Source: Cellulomonas palmilytica (GTDB lineage Bacteria > Actinomycetota > Actinomycetes > Actinomycetales > Cellulomonadaceae). Taken from it: a stretch of DNA of 64,000 bases. Under the pieces are notes generated by a model that worked only from the letters and a program-made list of their open reading frames with translations, did no database searches and was not told the DNA's origin. The first letter of the stretch is position 1; each line of letters opens with the position of its first letter. The stretch lies in contig NZ_CP062221.1 in assembly GCF_021590045.1 (NCBI RefSeq), positions 1,798,001 through 1,862,000 of the forward strand, read 5' to 3'. The position numbers and the translations under genes were made by a program. Positions 1-11,517 of the stretch are shown here, in pieces.

Positions 1-665
1 GCGGCCGCGTCTGCAGCGCGGCCGGCGCCGCGCGCCCAGGCCGCGCCGTGCGCGAAGCACTGGCCCCCGGCGTGCTCGCGCGGCCGGACGGAGGGGAAGC
101 GCAGGGGGTCCGGCGCGGGCTCGAGCACGGTCGTCCGGCCGCCCGCGAGCGGCAGCACCTCGAGGTCGGGCGCCGTGCGCAGCAGCCGCGTGCCGTCGGG
201 GGACAGCGAGACGCCCGCGTCGAGCCACACGTCCGTGGGCAGCACGAGCCGCACCCACTCCCCGGTGTCCGCGTCGAGCGCGACGGGACGGTCGGAGCCC
301 ACGACGACCGCCGCGCGCCGCACGGCGCGCTCCTCGAGCCGGGCGGGGTCGAGCGTGACCGGGCCCCGCAGGGCGGCGCGCAGCGCGGCGGCCGCGTCGT
401 CGGACAGGCCGGTGGGCACCTCGTCGGGCGGCTCGTCGCTCGGCGTGCCCGTGGAGCTCGGCGTGCCCGTGGCGCTCGGCGTGCCCGTGGAGCTCGGCCT
501 GCTCGTGGCGCTCGGCGTGCCCGTGGCGGTCGCGGCGGCCCCGGGCTCGTCGTCGTCCGTCGGCCACCACGGGGACGACCCGTAGACCGCGGCCGTCACG
601 GCGACTGCGACCACGGCACCGATCGCGACCGCACGCACGTCGAACCGTCCGCCGAACCAACCCAT
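1..665 (-). CDS. Membrane-anchored protein with beta-propeller-like extracytoplasmic part, C-terminus cut by window edge
   Basis: About 221 residues are visible; the gene runs off the left edge. A short N-terminus (MGWFGGRFDVRAV) is followed by one hydrophobic segment at about residues 10-28. Next comes a low-complexity Thr/Pro/Ser/Gly stretch at about 42-72 with repeated TGTPS units. The folded part contains the phrases ALDADTGEWVRL and SLSPDGTRLL, typical of WD40 or PQQ-like beta-propeller blades. I infer a single-pass protein with a propeller sensor or scaffold outside the cell; no enzyme motif is visible. The start is the first ATG after the divergent intergenic region shared with the alpha-glucosidase gene. 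The function is unknown. Confidence 0.7.
   Translation of the reverse strand, partial: MGWFGGRFDVRAVAIGAVVAVAVTAAVYGSSPWWPTDDDEPGAAATATGTPSATSRPSSTGTPSATGTPSSTGTPSDEPPDEVPTGLSDDAAAALRAALRGPVTLDPARLEERAVRRAAVVVGSDRPVALDADTGEWVRLVLPTDVWLDAGVSLSPDGTRLLRTAPDLEVLPLAGGRTTVLEPAPDPLRFPSVRPREHAGGQCFAHGAAWARGAGRAADAA
439..533. repeat. Short tandem repeats encoding TGTPS linker units
   Basis: Units of about 18 nt built on ggcgtgcccgtggagctc recur about five times and encode the Thr-Gly-Thr-Pro-Ser linker of the membrane-anchored protein. Repeats of this kind can change copy number in frame. Confidence 0.7.
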
Positions 666-708
666 GTCGGACCTGTCGGCATCGCGTGCGCCGAGGTTGA
701 GCCGTCCC

Positions 709-714
709 TACGGT
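709..714 (+). promoter_or_regulatory. -10 hexamer TACGGT, likely leaderless promoter of the GH13 gene
   Basis: TACGGT ends 5 nt before the ATG at 720, the spacing expected when transcription starts at or next to the start codon. No good -35 is visible and there is no Shine-Dalgarno. Confidence 0.5.
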
Positions 715-719
715 GAGGC

Positions 720-2483
720 ATGGCCTTCACGCAGCAGGACGCGCCGTGGTGGACGCGCGCGGTGGTCTACCAGGTGTACCCGCGCTCGTTCCAGGACTCG
801 GACGGCGACGGGGTGGGCGACCTGCGGGGCGTCCTGCAGCGCGTCGACCACCTCGCGGCGCTCGGGGTGGACGTCGTGTGGTTCTCCCCGGTGTTCCGCA
901 GCCCGCAGGACGACAACGGCTACGACATCAGCGACTACCAGGACGTCGACCCGCTGTTCGGCACGCTCGCGGACCTCGACGAGGTGATCGCGGCGCTGCA
1001 CGCGCGCGGCATCAAGGTGCTCATGGACCTCGTCGTGAACCACACGTCCGACGAGCACCCGTGGTTCGTCGAGTCCCGCTCGTCGAAGGACAGCCCGAAG
1101 CGCGACTGGTACTGGTGGCGGCCCGCGCGCCCGGGCATGGAGCCCGGGACCCCGGGCGCCGAGCCGACCAACTGGGGCAGCTTCTTCTCCGGCCCCGCGT
1201 GGGAGTGGGACGAGTCGACGGGCGAGTACTACCTGCACCTGTTCAGCCGCAAGCAGCCGGACCTCAACTGGGAGAACCCGCAGGTCCGCCACGCGGTCTA
1301 CGACATGATGCGCTGGTGGCTCGACCGCGGCGTCGACGGCTTCCGGATGGACGTCATCAACCTCGTCTCGAAGGCCGTCCACGACGACGGCTCGCTGCCC
1401 GACGGCATCACGCACGACGGCCGGCTCGGCGACGGGAGCCCGTTCTACACGTGCGGCCCGCGCATCCACGAGTTCCTCGCGGAGATGCACCGTGAGGTCT
1501 TCGCGGGCCGCGAGGGCGCGTTCCTCACTGTGGGGGAGACGCCCGGCGTGACGCTCGAGGACGCGCAGCTGTTCACCGACCCCGCGCGGCGCGAGGTCGA
1601 CATGGTGTTCCAGTTCGAGCACGTCGGGCTCGACCACGGGCCCGGTGGGAAGTTCGACCCGCGTCCGCTGCGGCTCACGGACCTCAAGGCCAGCTTCGGC
1701 CGGTGGCAGGCAGGTCTCGCGGACAGCGGCTGGAACTCGCTGTACTGGGACAACCACGACCAGCCGCGCATCGTGTCGCGGTGGGGCGACGACGGGCTGT
1801 ACCGCCGCGAGTCCGCGACGATGCTCGCGACGCTGCTGCACCTGCACCGCGGTACGCCGTACGTCTACCAGGGCGAGGAGCTCGGGATGACGAACGCGCA
1901 CCTGACGTCGTTCGACGGCTACCGGGACATCGAGACGCTCAACTACCTGGCGCAGGCGCGCGCGTACCGCACCGACGACGAGCTGCTCGCGGCGTTCGCC
2001 GCGATGAGCCGCGACAACGCGCGCACCCCCGTGCAGTGGGACGAGTCGCCGCACGCGGGCTTCACCACCGGGACGCCGTGGATCGACGTCAACCCCAACC
2101 ACGTGACGATCAACGCGGCCGCCGAGCGCGCCGACCCGCGCTCGGTGTTCCACCACTACCGGCGGCTGATCGAGCTGCGGCACACCGAGCCCGTGGTCGC
2201 GCTCGGCGACTTCACGATGCTGCTGCCCGACGACGAGGCGGTGTACGCGTTCACGCGCCGCCTGGACGACGTCGAGCTGCTCGTGCTCGGGAACGTCTCG
2301 GGCGACGAGCAGCTCGCCCTGGTCGACCCGGTGTGGACCGACGCGCCGGTCGTGCTCGGCAACTACGACGACGCGCGCGTCGTCGAGGTGCCCGTGCGGC
2401 TGCGGCCGTGGGAGGCGCTCGTCGTGCGGCGCACCGTCTCCGTCGGCGGGACGGGGGTCGGCAGCGGGGGCCCCGGCGCTTAG
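720..2483 (+). CDS. Alpha-glucosidase (glycoside hydrolase family 13)
   Basis: A 587-residue cytoplasmic enzyme of the oligo-1,6-glucosidase/maltase type that hydrolyses terminal alpha-glucosidic bonds of malto- or isomalto-oligosaccharides. The (beta/alpha)8 barrel starts at once (VVYQVYPRSFQDSDGDGVGD). The conserved GH13 regions are intact: DLVVNHTS near residue 105; GFRMDVIN with nucleophile Asp211; GETPG with acid/base Glu273; and NHDQPR with the stabilising Asp347. A C-terminal beta domain follows. The length is normal for the family and there is no signal peptide. The exact linkage specificity cannot be read from sequence. No sugar transporter or LacI-type regulator is adjacent, so the gene looks solitary. 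Confidence 0.93.
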   Translation: MAFTQQDAPWWTRAVVYQVYPRSFQDSDGDGVGDLRGVLQRVDHLAALGVDVVWFSPVFRSPQDDNGYDISDYQDVDPLFGTLADLDEVIAALHARGIKVLMDLVVNHTSDEHPWFVESRSSKDSPKRDWYWWRPARPGMEPGTPGAEPTNWGSFFSGPAWEWDESTGEYYLHLFSRKQPDLNWENPQVRHAVYDMMRWWLDRGVDGFRMDVINLVSKAVHDDGSLPDGITHDGRLGDGSPFYTCGPRIHEFLAEMHREVFAGREGAFLTVGETPGVTLEDAQLFTDPARREVDMVFQFEHVGLDHGPGGKFDPRPLRLTDLKASFGRWQAGLADSGWNSLYWDNHDQPRIVSRWGDDGLYRRESATMLATLLHLHRGTPYVYQGEELGMTNAHLTSFDGYRDIETLNYLAQARAYRTDDELLAAFAAMSRDNARTPVQWDESPHAGFTTGTPWIDVNPNHVTINAAAERADPRSVFHHYRRLIELRHTEPVVALGDFTMLLPDDEAVYAFTRRLDDVELLVLGNVSGDEQLALVDPVWTDAPVVLGNYDDARVVEVPVRLRPWEALVVRRTVSVGGTGVGSGGPGA

Positions 2484-2486
2484 GTT
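2481..2486 (+). promoter_or_regulatory. -10 hexamer TAGGTT overlapping the upstream stop codon
   Basis: TAGGTT is followed by 6 nt and the ATG at 2493. Its first three bases are also the TAG stop codon of the alpha-glucosidase gene. Confidence 0.55.
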
Positions 2487-2492
2487 CGCGGC

Positions 2493-3161
2493 ATGGGAAA
2501 GGTGCACGAGCGGATCGACGACCGGCTGCGCGCGTTCATCGAGCGGCAGCACGTGTTCTTCGTCGCGACCGCGCCCAGCGGTCCGGACGGGCACGTCAAC
2601 GTCTCGCCGAAGGGCGTCGGCGGCACGTTCGCCGTGCTCGACGAGCACACGGTCGCCTACGTCGACATCACCGCCTCGGGCGCGGAGACGATCGCGCACC
2701 TGCGTGACAACGGGCGCATCACGGTCATGTTCTGCGCGTTCGAGGGCCCGCCGAACATCGTCCGGCTGCACGGTCGCGGCCGGTTCGTGACGCTGTACGA
2801 CGACGGGTTCGACGAGCTGCTCGGCCGGTTCGACGCGCCGCTCGACGAGTCGCAGGGGGTGCGCGCGGTCGTCGTGGTCGACGTCGAGCGCGTCTCCGAC
2901 TCGTGCGGGTTCGGGGTGCCGCTCCTGTCCTACGAGGGGGAGCGCGACCTGCTGCCGCCGTACATGGAGCGCAAGGGTGTCGAGGGTCGGGTCGAGTACC
3001 GCCGCCTGAAGAACCGCACGAGCATCGACGGCCTCCCCGCGTTCGACATGGACCCCGAACCCGGCGCGCACGGGCCCGCGCCCGACGTCTTGCCGTCGGA
3101 CGCCGTGCCGTCGGACGCCGTGCCGTCGGACGCCGTGCCCGCGCCGGACGTCGTGCACTAG
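2493..3161 (+). CDS. Pyridoxamine 5'-phosphate oxidase family protein
   Basis: A 222-residue protein with the flavin-binding split-barrel fold. The N-terminal region has the family pattern FFVATAPSGPDGHVNVSPKG (residues about 22-41), followed by a strand-rich core ending near residue 130. Such proteins bind FMN, F420 or haem-like cofactors and act as oxidases or reductases; the substrate is not predictable. The C-terminal about 25 residues are low complexity with three SDAVP repeats encoded by near-identical 15-nt units, and are probably a disordered tail. It is transcribed just downstream of the alpha-glucosidase but has its own likely leaderless promoter, so a functional link is not implied. 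Confidence 0.85.
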   Translation: MGKVHERIDDRLRAFIERQHVFFVATAPSGPDGHVNVSPKGVGGTFAVLDEHTVAYVDITASGAETIAHLRDNGRITVMFCAFEGPPNIVRLHGRGRFVTLYDDGFDELLGRFDAPLDESQGVRAVVVVDVERVSDSCGFGVPLLSYEGERDLLPPYMERKGVEGRVEYRRLKNRTSIDGLPAFDMDPEPGAHGPAPDVLPSDAVPSDAVPSDAVPAPDVVH

Positions 3162-3228
3162 GCGCACGAGATCGGGTGATCTGTCCGTTCACCTGCGCAT
3201 TCGCGCCCGCCGGGGGTGCCCGACCCGC

Positions 3229-3234
3229 TACCGT
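3229..3234 (+). promoter_or_regulatory. -10 hexamer TACCGT upstream of the first ABC pair
   Basis: TACCGT lies 46 nt before the ATG at 3281. This would give a short 5' UTR containing a G-rich ribosome binding site. The -35 is not evident. Confidence 0.35.
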
Positions 3235-3280
3235 GCGCTGACGCGCCCGACCGGGCCGCGGCACGACGGGGGGCACGGGC

Positions 3281-4272
<992 letters not shown>

Positions 4273-4276
<4 letters not shown>

Positions 4277-5289
4277 AGCGGCTCGTGACGACCGAGGTCG
4301 CGCGCTGGTTCGCGCGCCGCCTGCTGTGGGTCGCGGGTGCGGCGACCATCGCGCTCATGGTGCTCGGGCCGGTGGGCGCGTTCACCGGCTCGCGGGCGCC
4401 GAGCCCCGCCGAGATCGCCGAGGCCCAGCAGTGGCTCGACGAGTGGGAGGCGCCCTCGCAGGCGGACGTCGACACGTGCCTCGCCGACCAGGAGAAGGAG
4501 CGCGAGGCGCAGGGCGACCCCACGATCGACTTCGGCTGCGTGTGGGAGGAGCCGAGCCTCGAGAACTACCTGCCGTGGCGGCAGTACTGGGACACCGACG
4601 CGTCCGCCACGCTCTGGGGCAGCGTCACGTTCCTCGCGCTCGCGTCGCTGCTCGCGGGGGCGTCGTTCGTCGCCGCGGAGTTCGCCACGGGGTCGATCGG
4701 GAACTGGCTGACGTTCGCGCCCCGCCGCGGGCGCGTGCTCGCGAGCAAGCTCGTCGCGACCGTCGTGGGCTTCGCGCCGACCGCGGTGCTCGCCGCGGGC
4801 GTCCTCGTCGGCGGGACGTGGACGGCGTTCGCGGCGAACGACGCGCTGCGCAACCCGCAGGTGCCCCAGGGGCCGGGCGGCGAGTACTTCGGGTTCACGG
4901 TCGCGGACGCCGTCGGAACCGGCGGACGCGCGGTCGTCCTCGCGCTCGCCTTCGCCGTGCTCGGCGCGGCACTGGCCTTCCTGCTGCGCCACACGGCGGC
5001 CGTGCTCGGCGCGGTCCTCGGTTGGGCGGTGGTCGTCGAGCTGATCGCGGCGTCCCAGTTCCCCGGTCTGAAGTCGTGGCAGCTCCAGACGAACATCGAC
5101 GCGTGGGTCCGTGACGGCACCGCGTGGTACGAGGAGAGGTGCGCGTTCGACGCCGAGGTCGGCGACCAGGTCTGCACGTCGATCACGCACGTCGTGTCCC
5201 TGGGGCACGGCGCGGCCGTCCTCGGCGGGGTCGTGATCGTCGTCGTCGCGCTCGCGGCGGTCGTGTTCCGCCGACGTGACGTCTCCTGA
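4273..5289 (+). CDS. ABC transporter permease (first pair)
   Basis: A 338-residue ABC-2-like membrane subunit. The GTG start overlaps the ATPase stop. Hydrophobic segments lie at about residues 14-34 and 112-135, with further helices at about 155-320. Between the first two helices is a roughly 75-residue hydrophilic, probably extracytoplasmic loop with two cysteines (CLADQEK and DFGCVW). A second Cys pair (EERCAF, DQVCTS) sits before the last helix. The motif TFAPRRGRVL follows the second helix and recurs in the permease at 6408. It is the transmembrane partner of the ATPase at 3281; the cargo is unknown. Confidence 0.88.
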
Positions 5290-5436
5290 CGGCGGTGTCG
5301 TGACGGCGGTGTCGAGACGGCGCTGAGGCCCGCCCCCGACTGGTCCGGTCGGGCGAACCTGCCGCGAGCGGCTCGTGCCGCTCTCGTCGTGAGCCGTTGC
5401 AGGACGTGACGCACGTCGAGCACGAGGGGGCACGCC

Positions 5437-6411
5437 ATCGCCGGCACACCCGCGGGGGAGCCCGCGATCTCGACGCGCGCGCTGCGCAAGACGTTCCGCC
5501 GGTTCGACCTGTCGCAGGTCGTCGCGGTCGAGGGCCTCGACCTCGACGTGCCCGCGGGCGGGGTGCACGGGTTCCTCGGGCCGAACGGCTCGGGCAAGAC
5601 CACGACGATCCGCATGCTGCTGGGCCTGGCGCGGGCGGACTCGGGGGAGATCCGGCTGTTCGGCGAGCCCGTGCCGCAGCGCCTGCCCGCCGTGGTCTCG
5701 CGTGTCGGCGCGATCGTCGAGCAGCCGAAGTTCGTCCCGACGTTCTCGGCGCGGCGCAACCTCGAGGTCCTCGCGGCGGCGATCGACGTGCCCCGCACGC
5801 GTGTCGACGAGGTCCTCGAGCAGGTCGACCTCCGGGTGCGAGCGCGCGACCCGTTCCGCCGGTTCTCGCTCGGCATGAAGCAGCGGCTCGCGATCGCGGC
5901 GACGCTCCTCAAGGAGCCGGACCTGCTGATCTTCGACGAGCCGACCAACGGCCTCGACCCGGCGGGCATCCGCGACGTGCGCGCGACGATGCGCCGGCTC
6001 GGCGACGAGGGACGCACGGTGCTCGTGTCGAGCCACATCCTCGCCGAGGTGCAGCAGATCGCGGACACCGTCTCGATCGTCACGCGCGGGCGGCTCGTCG
6101 CGAGCGGGACGGTCGCGGAGCTCGTGCACGGACGCGGGCAGGTGCGCGTCGTGGTGCGCGACGTGGCGACGGCGCAGGCGGTGCTCGCCGCGCGCGGCTG
6201 GCGTGCGACGCCCGAGGGCGACGCCCTGCTCGTCGCGGGTGCCGACGACCCGGCGCTCGTCAACGAGACGCTCGCCCGGGCGGGGCTGTTCGCGTCCGAG
6301 GTCGGCACCGTGCGCGACGACCTGGAGTCGGTGTTCCTCGAGCTCACGGCGCACGCGGGCGTCGGCGGGACCGACCGTCCCGTCGCGGCGCCCGCCGAGG
6401 TGGGCGCATGA
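5437..6411 (+). CDS. ABC transporter ATP-binding protein (second pair), probable ATC start
   Basis: A 324-residue paralogue of the ATPase at 3281. From the proposed start it reads (M)AGTPAGEPAISTRALRK, aligning with GELAISTRGLRK of the first copy. Walker A GPNGSGKTTT, signature SLGMKQR and LLIFDEPTNGLDP are intact. The in-frame stop upstream is TGA at 5407-5409. Between it and the GTG at 5548 there is no ATG, GTG or TTG. The GTG at 5548 would delete the first beta strands and begin only 11 residues before Walker A. A Shine-Dalgarno-like GAGGGGG at 5424-5430 sits 6 nt before ATC 5437, so ATC is the best start by position and homology. The stop overlaps the permease ATG (ATGA). Confidence 0.85.
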   Translation: MAGTPAGEPAISTRALRKTFRRFDLSQVVAVEGLDLDVPAGGVHGFLGPNGSGKTTTIRMLLGLARADSGEIRLFGEPVPQRLPAVVSRVGAIVEQPKFVPTFSARRNLEVLAAAIDVPRTRVDEVLEQVDLRVRARDPFRRFSLGMKQRLAIAATLLKEPDLLIFDEPTNGLDPAGIRDVRATMRRLGDEGRTVLVSSHILAEVQQIADTVSIVTRGRLVASGTVAELVHGRGQVRVVVRDVATAQAVLAARGWRATPEGDALLVAGADDPALVNETLARAGLFASEVGTVRDDLESVFLELTAHAGVGGTDRPVAAPAEVGA

Positions 6412-7397
6412 GCGGCCTGCTGCGTGCCGAGCTGATGCGTGTGCGCGCCCGGTCGGCGGTGTGGGGGACCGCCGTGGTCCTCGTGGTCGCCGCGCTCGGC
6501 TTCGTCGTCGCCGCGTGGGACGACACGCGCCCGCCGTCCGCGGCGCAGGTCGCGGAGGCGCACGAGCAGCTGGCGCTCGCGACGCAGGTGTGGGAGCACC
6601 TGCACGAGCTGCGCGAGCAGGAGTGCGCTGACGGGTCGGCGGACGGGGCGGCGGACGGGACGGCGGTCGAGTCCTCCTGCGAGCCCCTCGGTCCGCCGCC
6701 GCTCCTCGACGAGTTCATCCCGTACCGTCCGGGCCTCGTCGAGACGCTCGAGGTGCGCTACGAGCCGATGGCGGTCGTCGTGGTCCTCGGGCTGCTCGTG
6801 ATGGGCGTGACGCTCGTGACGGCCGACTTCGGCTCGGGGGCGATGGGCACGTGGCTGACGTTCGCGCCGCGGCGGGGCCGCGTGCTGGTGAGCCGCGTCG
6901 TCGCGTCGCTCGCGGCGGCGGTCCCCGTGGCGCTGGGCGCGCTGGGGACGGGGCTGGTCGGGGTCGTCGTGGTGGTCGCGGTCAACGGAGCCACGGGGGA
7001 CGCGTCGGGGGCGGTGCCGCTCGTCGCGCTCGCGACGGCCCGCGCGCTCGCGGCGGGCTTGTGGGCGACCGCCGTCGGTGTGGGTCTCGCGTTCGCGCTG
7101 CGGGTCGGCGCGGGCGTCGCGGGGCTCGTGGTGTGGTGGGTCGCGGCGTGCGAGACGGCGCTGCCGCTGATCGTCCCGGTGACGCGCCCCATGACGCTGG
7201 GGACGAACCTGCGGGCCTGGCTGGACGGCGGGACGACCTACGTGGTCGACGAGTGCGTCGACCTTCCGACGGAGACCGTGTGCGCGCCGGTCGAGCACGT
7301 CGTGGGCTGGACGCAGGGCGGTGGCGTGCTGCTCGTCGTCGCGCTCGTCGTCGTCGGTCTGGGCGCGCTGTCGTTCCGGGTGCGGGACGTCGCGTAG
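6408..7397 (+). CDS. ABC transporter permease (second pair)
   Basis: A 329-residue membrane subunit, paralogous to the permease at 4273. The first helix is at about 16-34, followed by a roughly 85-residue hydrophilic loop with a Cys pair (EQECAD, SSCEPL). The next helix precedes TFAPRRGRVLVSR, and further hydrophobic segments follow to the C-terminus. A second Cys pair (DECVDL, TVCAPV) precedes the last helix. Loop Cys positions correspond to those of the first permease, suggesting two conserved extracytoplasmic disulfides. It is translationally coupled to the ATPase at 5437. The two permeases could form a heterodimer or two separate transporters; the sequence does not decide this. Confidence 0.87.
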   Translation: MSGLLRAELMRVRARSAVWGTAVVLVVAALGFVVAAWDDTRPPSAAQVAEAHEQLALATQVWEHLHELREQECADGSADGAADGTAVESSCEPLGPPPLLDEFIPYRPGLVETLEVRYEPMAVVVVLGLLVMGVTLVTADFGSGAMGTWLTFAPRRGRVLVSRVVASLAAAVPVALGALGTGLVGVVVVVAVNGATGDASGAVPLVALATARALAAGLWATAVGVGLAFALRVGAGVAGLVVWWVAACETALPLIVPVTRPMTLGTNLRAWLDGGTTYVVDECVDLPTETVCAPVEHVVGWTQGGGVLLVVALVVVGLGALSFRVRDVA

Positions 7398-7492
7398 CCG
7401 GACCTGTCGTGCCCGCGCCGGACCGTCGGGCCACTTCCGCATGTCCGCATCGCGGTCGTGTGCACCACGATGTGAGACGGGGTGTCGGTGGC

Positions 7493-7521
7493 GTGACACG
7501 GAACCGACGGAGGCGTAACCT
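7493..7521 (+). promoter_or_regulatory. Promoter of the ilvBNC operon
   Basis: A -35 GTGACA (7493-7498), 17-nt spacer and -10 TAACCT (7516-7521) are present. The -10 ends 7 nt before the GTG of the leader peptide at 7529, so the transcript should start at or beside that codon. Confidence 0.65.
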
Positions 7522-7528
7522 CGCTGCC

Positions 7529-7570
7529 GTGCAGACGATCCTCGTAGTACTTCCTGAGCGCGCCGGCTGA
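7529..7570 (+). CDS. Branched-chain amino acid leader peptide of ilvBNC
   Basis: A 13-codon ORF, GTG start and TGA stop, reading VQTILVVLPERAG. Five consecutive codons specify Ile-Leu-Val-Val-Leu. Three of these (GTA GTA CTT) are rare in this very GC-rich genome, as expected for a ribosome-stalling leader. An intrinsic terminator begins 31 nt after the stop codon. Attenuation of ilvB by such leaders has been proposed for other actinobacteria. The peptide itself need not have any function beyond sensing charged tRNA-Ile/Leu/Val. Confidence 0.75.
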   Translation: MQTILVVLPERAG

Positions 7571-7601
7571 GGCCAGCAGCACAGGCTTCGTCAGCGCGCG
7601 C

Positions 7602-7644
7602 ACCCCTCGCACCGTCGGTCCCGCCGACGCGAGGGGTTTTGTTT
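7602..7644 (+). terminator. Attenuator terminator before ilvB
   Basis: ACCCCTCGC (7602-7610) pairs with GCGAGGGGT (7629-7637). An inner stem GTCGG/CCGAC (7614-7618/7624-7628) extends it, and TTTTGTTTT follows. It lies between the leader peptide and ilvB and so should act as the attenuator rather than an operon end. Confidence 0.8.
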
Positions 7645-7711
7645 TACCCGGCTCGCACCGGCCGGCACTCGAGCACCACACGCAGCACCCACCAGCAGCA
7701 GGGAGACACCG

Positions 7712-9588
7712 ATGGTCCAGGGCCCCCACCCGGCACCGCCGCGGACGCCCGTGAGCCCCGCCGTGGTCGCGACGCCGCGCCCGGCGCCCCCGAGCGCACC
7801 GACGCCGGTCGTCCCGTCCGACCGGGTCGAGCGCGTCACCGAGCAGGTGACGGGCGCGAAGTCGATCGTGCGCTCGCTCGAGGAGGTCGGCGCGGAGGTC
7901 GTCTTCGGGATCCCCGGCGGGGCGATCCTGCCCACGTACGACCCGCTCATGGACTCGACCCGCCTGCGGCACATCCTGGTGCGGCACGAGCAGGGCGCCG
8001 GCCACGCCGCGACGGGCTACGCCGCCGCGACCGGTCGCGTCGGCGTGTGCATGGCGACGTCCGGCCCCGGCGCGACGAACCTCGTCACCCCGATCGCCGA
8101 CGCCAACATGGACTCGGTGCCCATGGTCGCGATCACCGGGCAGGTCGGCGCCGCGATGATCGGCACGGACGCGTTCCAGGAGGCCGACATCGTCGGCATC
8201 ACGCTGCCGATCACCAAGCACAACTACCTGGTGACCGACCCCGCGGACATCCCGCGGGTCATCGCCGAGGCGTTCCACGTCGCGGCATCCGGCCGCCCCG
8301 GCCCCGTGCTCGTCGACATCGCGAAGTCCGCGATGCAGGCGACGACGACGTTCTCCTGGCCGCAGGACATCGCGCTGCCCGGGTACCACCCGGTCACCAA
8401 GCCGCACGCCAAGCAGATCCGCGAGGCCGCGCGTCTGCTCGCGACGTCTCGCCGCCCGGTGCTGTACGTCGGCGGCGGCGTGATCCGCGCGCGCGCCGCC
8501 GAGCAGCTGCGCAAGCTCACCGACCTGTCGGGTGCGCCCGTCGTCACGACGCTCATGGCGCGCGGCGCGCTGCCCGACACGCACCCGCAGCACCTGGGCA
8601 TGCCCGGCATGCACGGCACGGTCGCGGCGGTGGCCGCGCTGCAGAAGGCGGACCTGATCGTCGCGCTCGGCGCGCGGTTCGACGACCGCGTGACCGGCCT
8701 GCTCTCGTCGTTCGCGCCCCACGCGACCGTCGTGCACGCCGACATCGACCCCGCCGAGATCGGCAAGAACAAGGCCGTCGACGTCCCGATCGTCGGGGAC
8801 CTGCGCGAGGTCATCTCCGACCTGCTGCCCGAGCTCGAGCGCGAGCACGCGCACCACGGCAAGCCGGACCTCGAGGCCTGGTGGCGCCAGCTCGACGCGT
8901 GGCGCGAGACCTTCGGCCTCGGCTACGACGAGCCGTCCGACGGGCACCTCGCGCCGCAGCACGTCATCCAGCGCATCGGTGAGCTCAGCGGCCCCGAGGC
9001 GACGTACGTCGCGGGCGTGGGGCAGCACCAGATGTGGGCCGCGCAGTTCATCAAGTACGAGCGCCCGAACTCGTGGCTCAACTCCGGCGGTCTCGGGACC
9101 ATGGGCTACGCGGTGCCCGCGGCCATGGGCGCGAAGGTCGGCGAGCCGGACCGGACGGTCTGGGCGATCGACGGCGACGGCTGCTTCCAGATGACCAACC
9201 AGGAGCTCGCGACCTGCGCGATCAACGAGATCCCGATCAAGGTCGCCGTCGTCAACAACTCGTCGCTCGGCATGGTCCGCCAGTGGCAGACGCTGTTCTA
9301 CGAGTCGCGGTACTCGAACACCGACCTGCACACGGGCCACGGCACGCGTCGGATCCCGGACTTCGTCAAGCTCGCCGACGCGTACGGCTGCGTGGGCCTG
9401 CGCTGCGAGACGAAGGCCGACGTGGACGCGACGATCAAGCGCGCCCTCGAGATCGACGACCAGCCCGTCGTCGTCGACTTCACCGTCTCGCGCGACGCGA
9501 TGGTGTGGCCGATGGTCGCCGCGGGCGTGAGCAACGACGACATCCAGTACGCGCGCGGGATCTCCCCGGCGTGGGACCGGGAGGACTG

Positions 9589-9589
<1 letters not shown>
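7712..9589 (+). CDS. ilvB: Acetolactate synthase large (catalytic) subunit
   Basis: A 625-residue ThDP- and FAD-dependent enzyme that condenses two pyruvates to acetolactate, or pyruvate plus 2-oxobutyrate to acetohydroxybutyrate: the first common step of Val/Leu and Ile synthesis. The catalytic Glu is in [13 protein letters not shown], and the ThDP/Mg motif runs from [13 protein letters not shown] to VNNSSLGMV. The FAD-binding middle domain includes [11 protein letters not shown]. The N-terminal about 40 residues are Pro/Ala-rich. GGGAG before the ATG is the ribosome binding site. The stop codon TGA shares one base with the ATG of ilvN, giving coupled synthesis of both subunits. Expression is probably controlled by the attenuator upstream. 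Confidence 0.97.
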
Positions 9590-11377
<1,788 letters not shown>

Positions 11378-11517
11378 ACCAGGTACCGAGGGTTCTGCCG
11401 CGCGCTGATCCTCGTTCTCGACGAACGCCGCACGACTGCGCCTCGCGCGCGGACGTGTGGCGTTCGTCGTCCCAGGGCAGGATGGGCGCACCAACCGACT
11501 CCGGAGGGGGCAGGGCG

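Noticed and set aside
708..3167. Very long open frame on the minus strand opposite the alpha-glucosidase and PPOX genes
   Set aside because: No homology-like content, composition rich in Arg/Val/His/Glu from reading GC-biased codons backwards, and both plus-strand genes are convincing.
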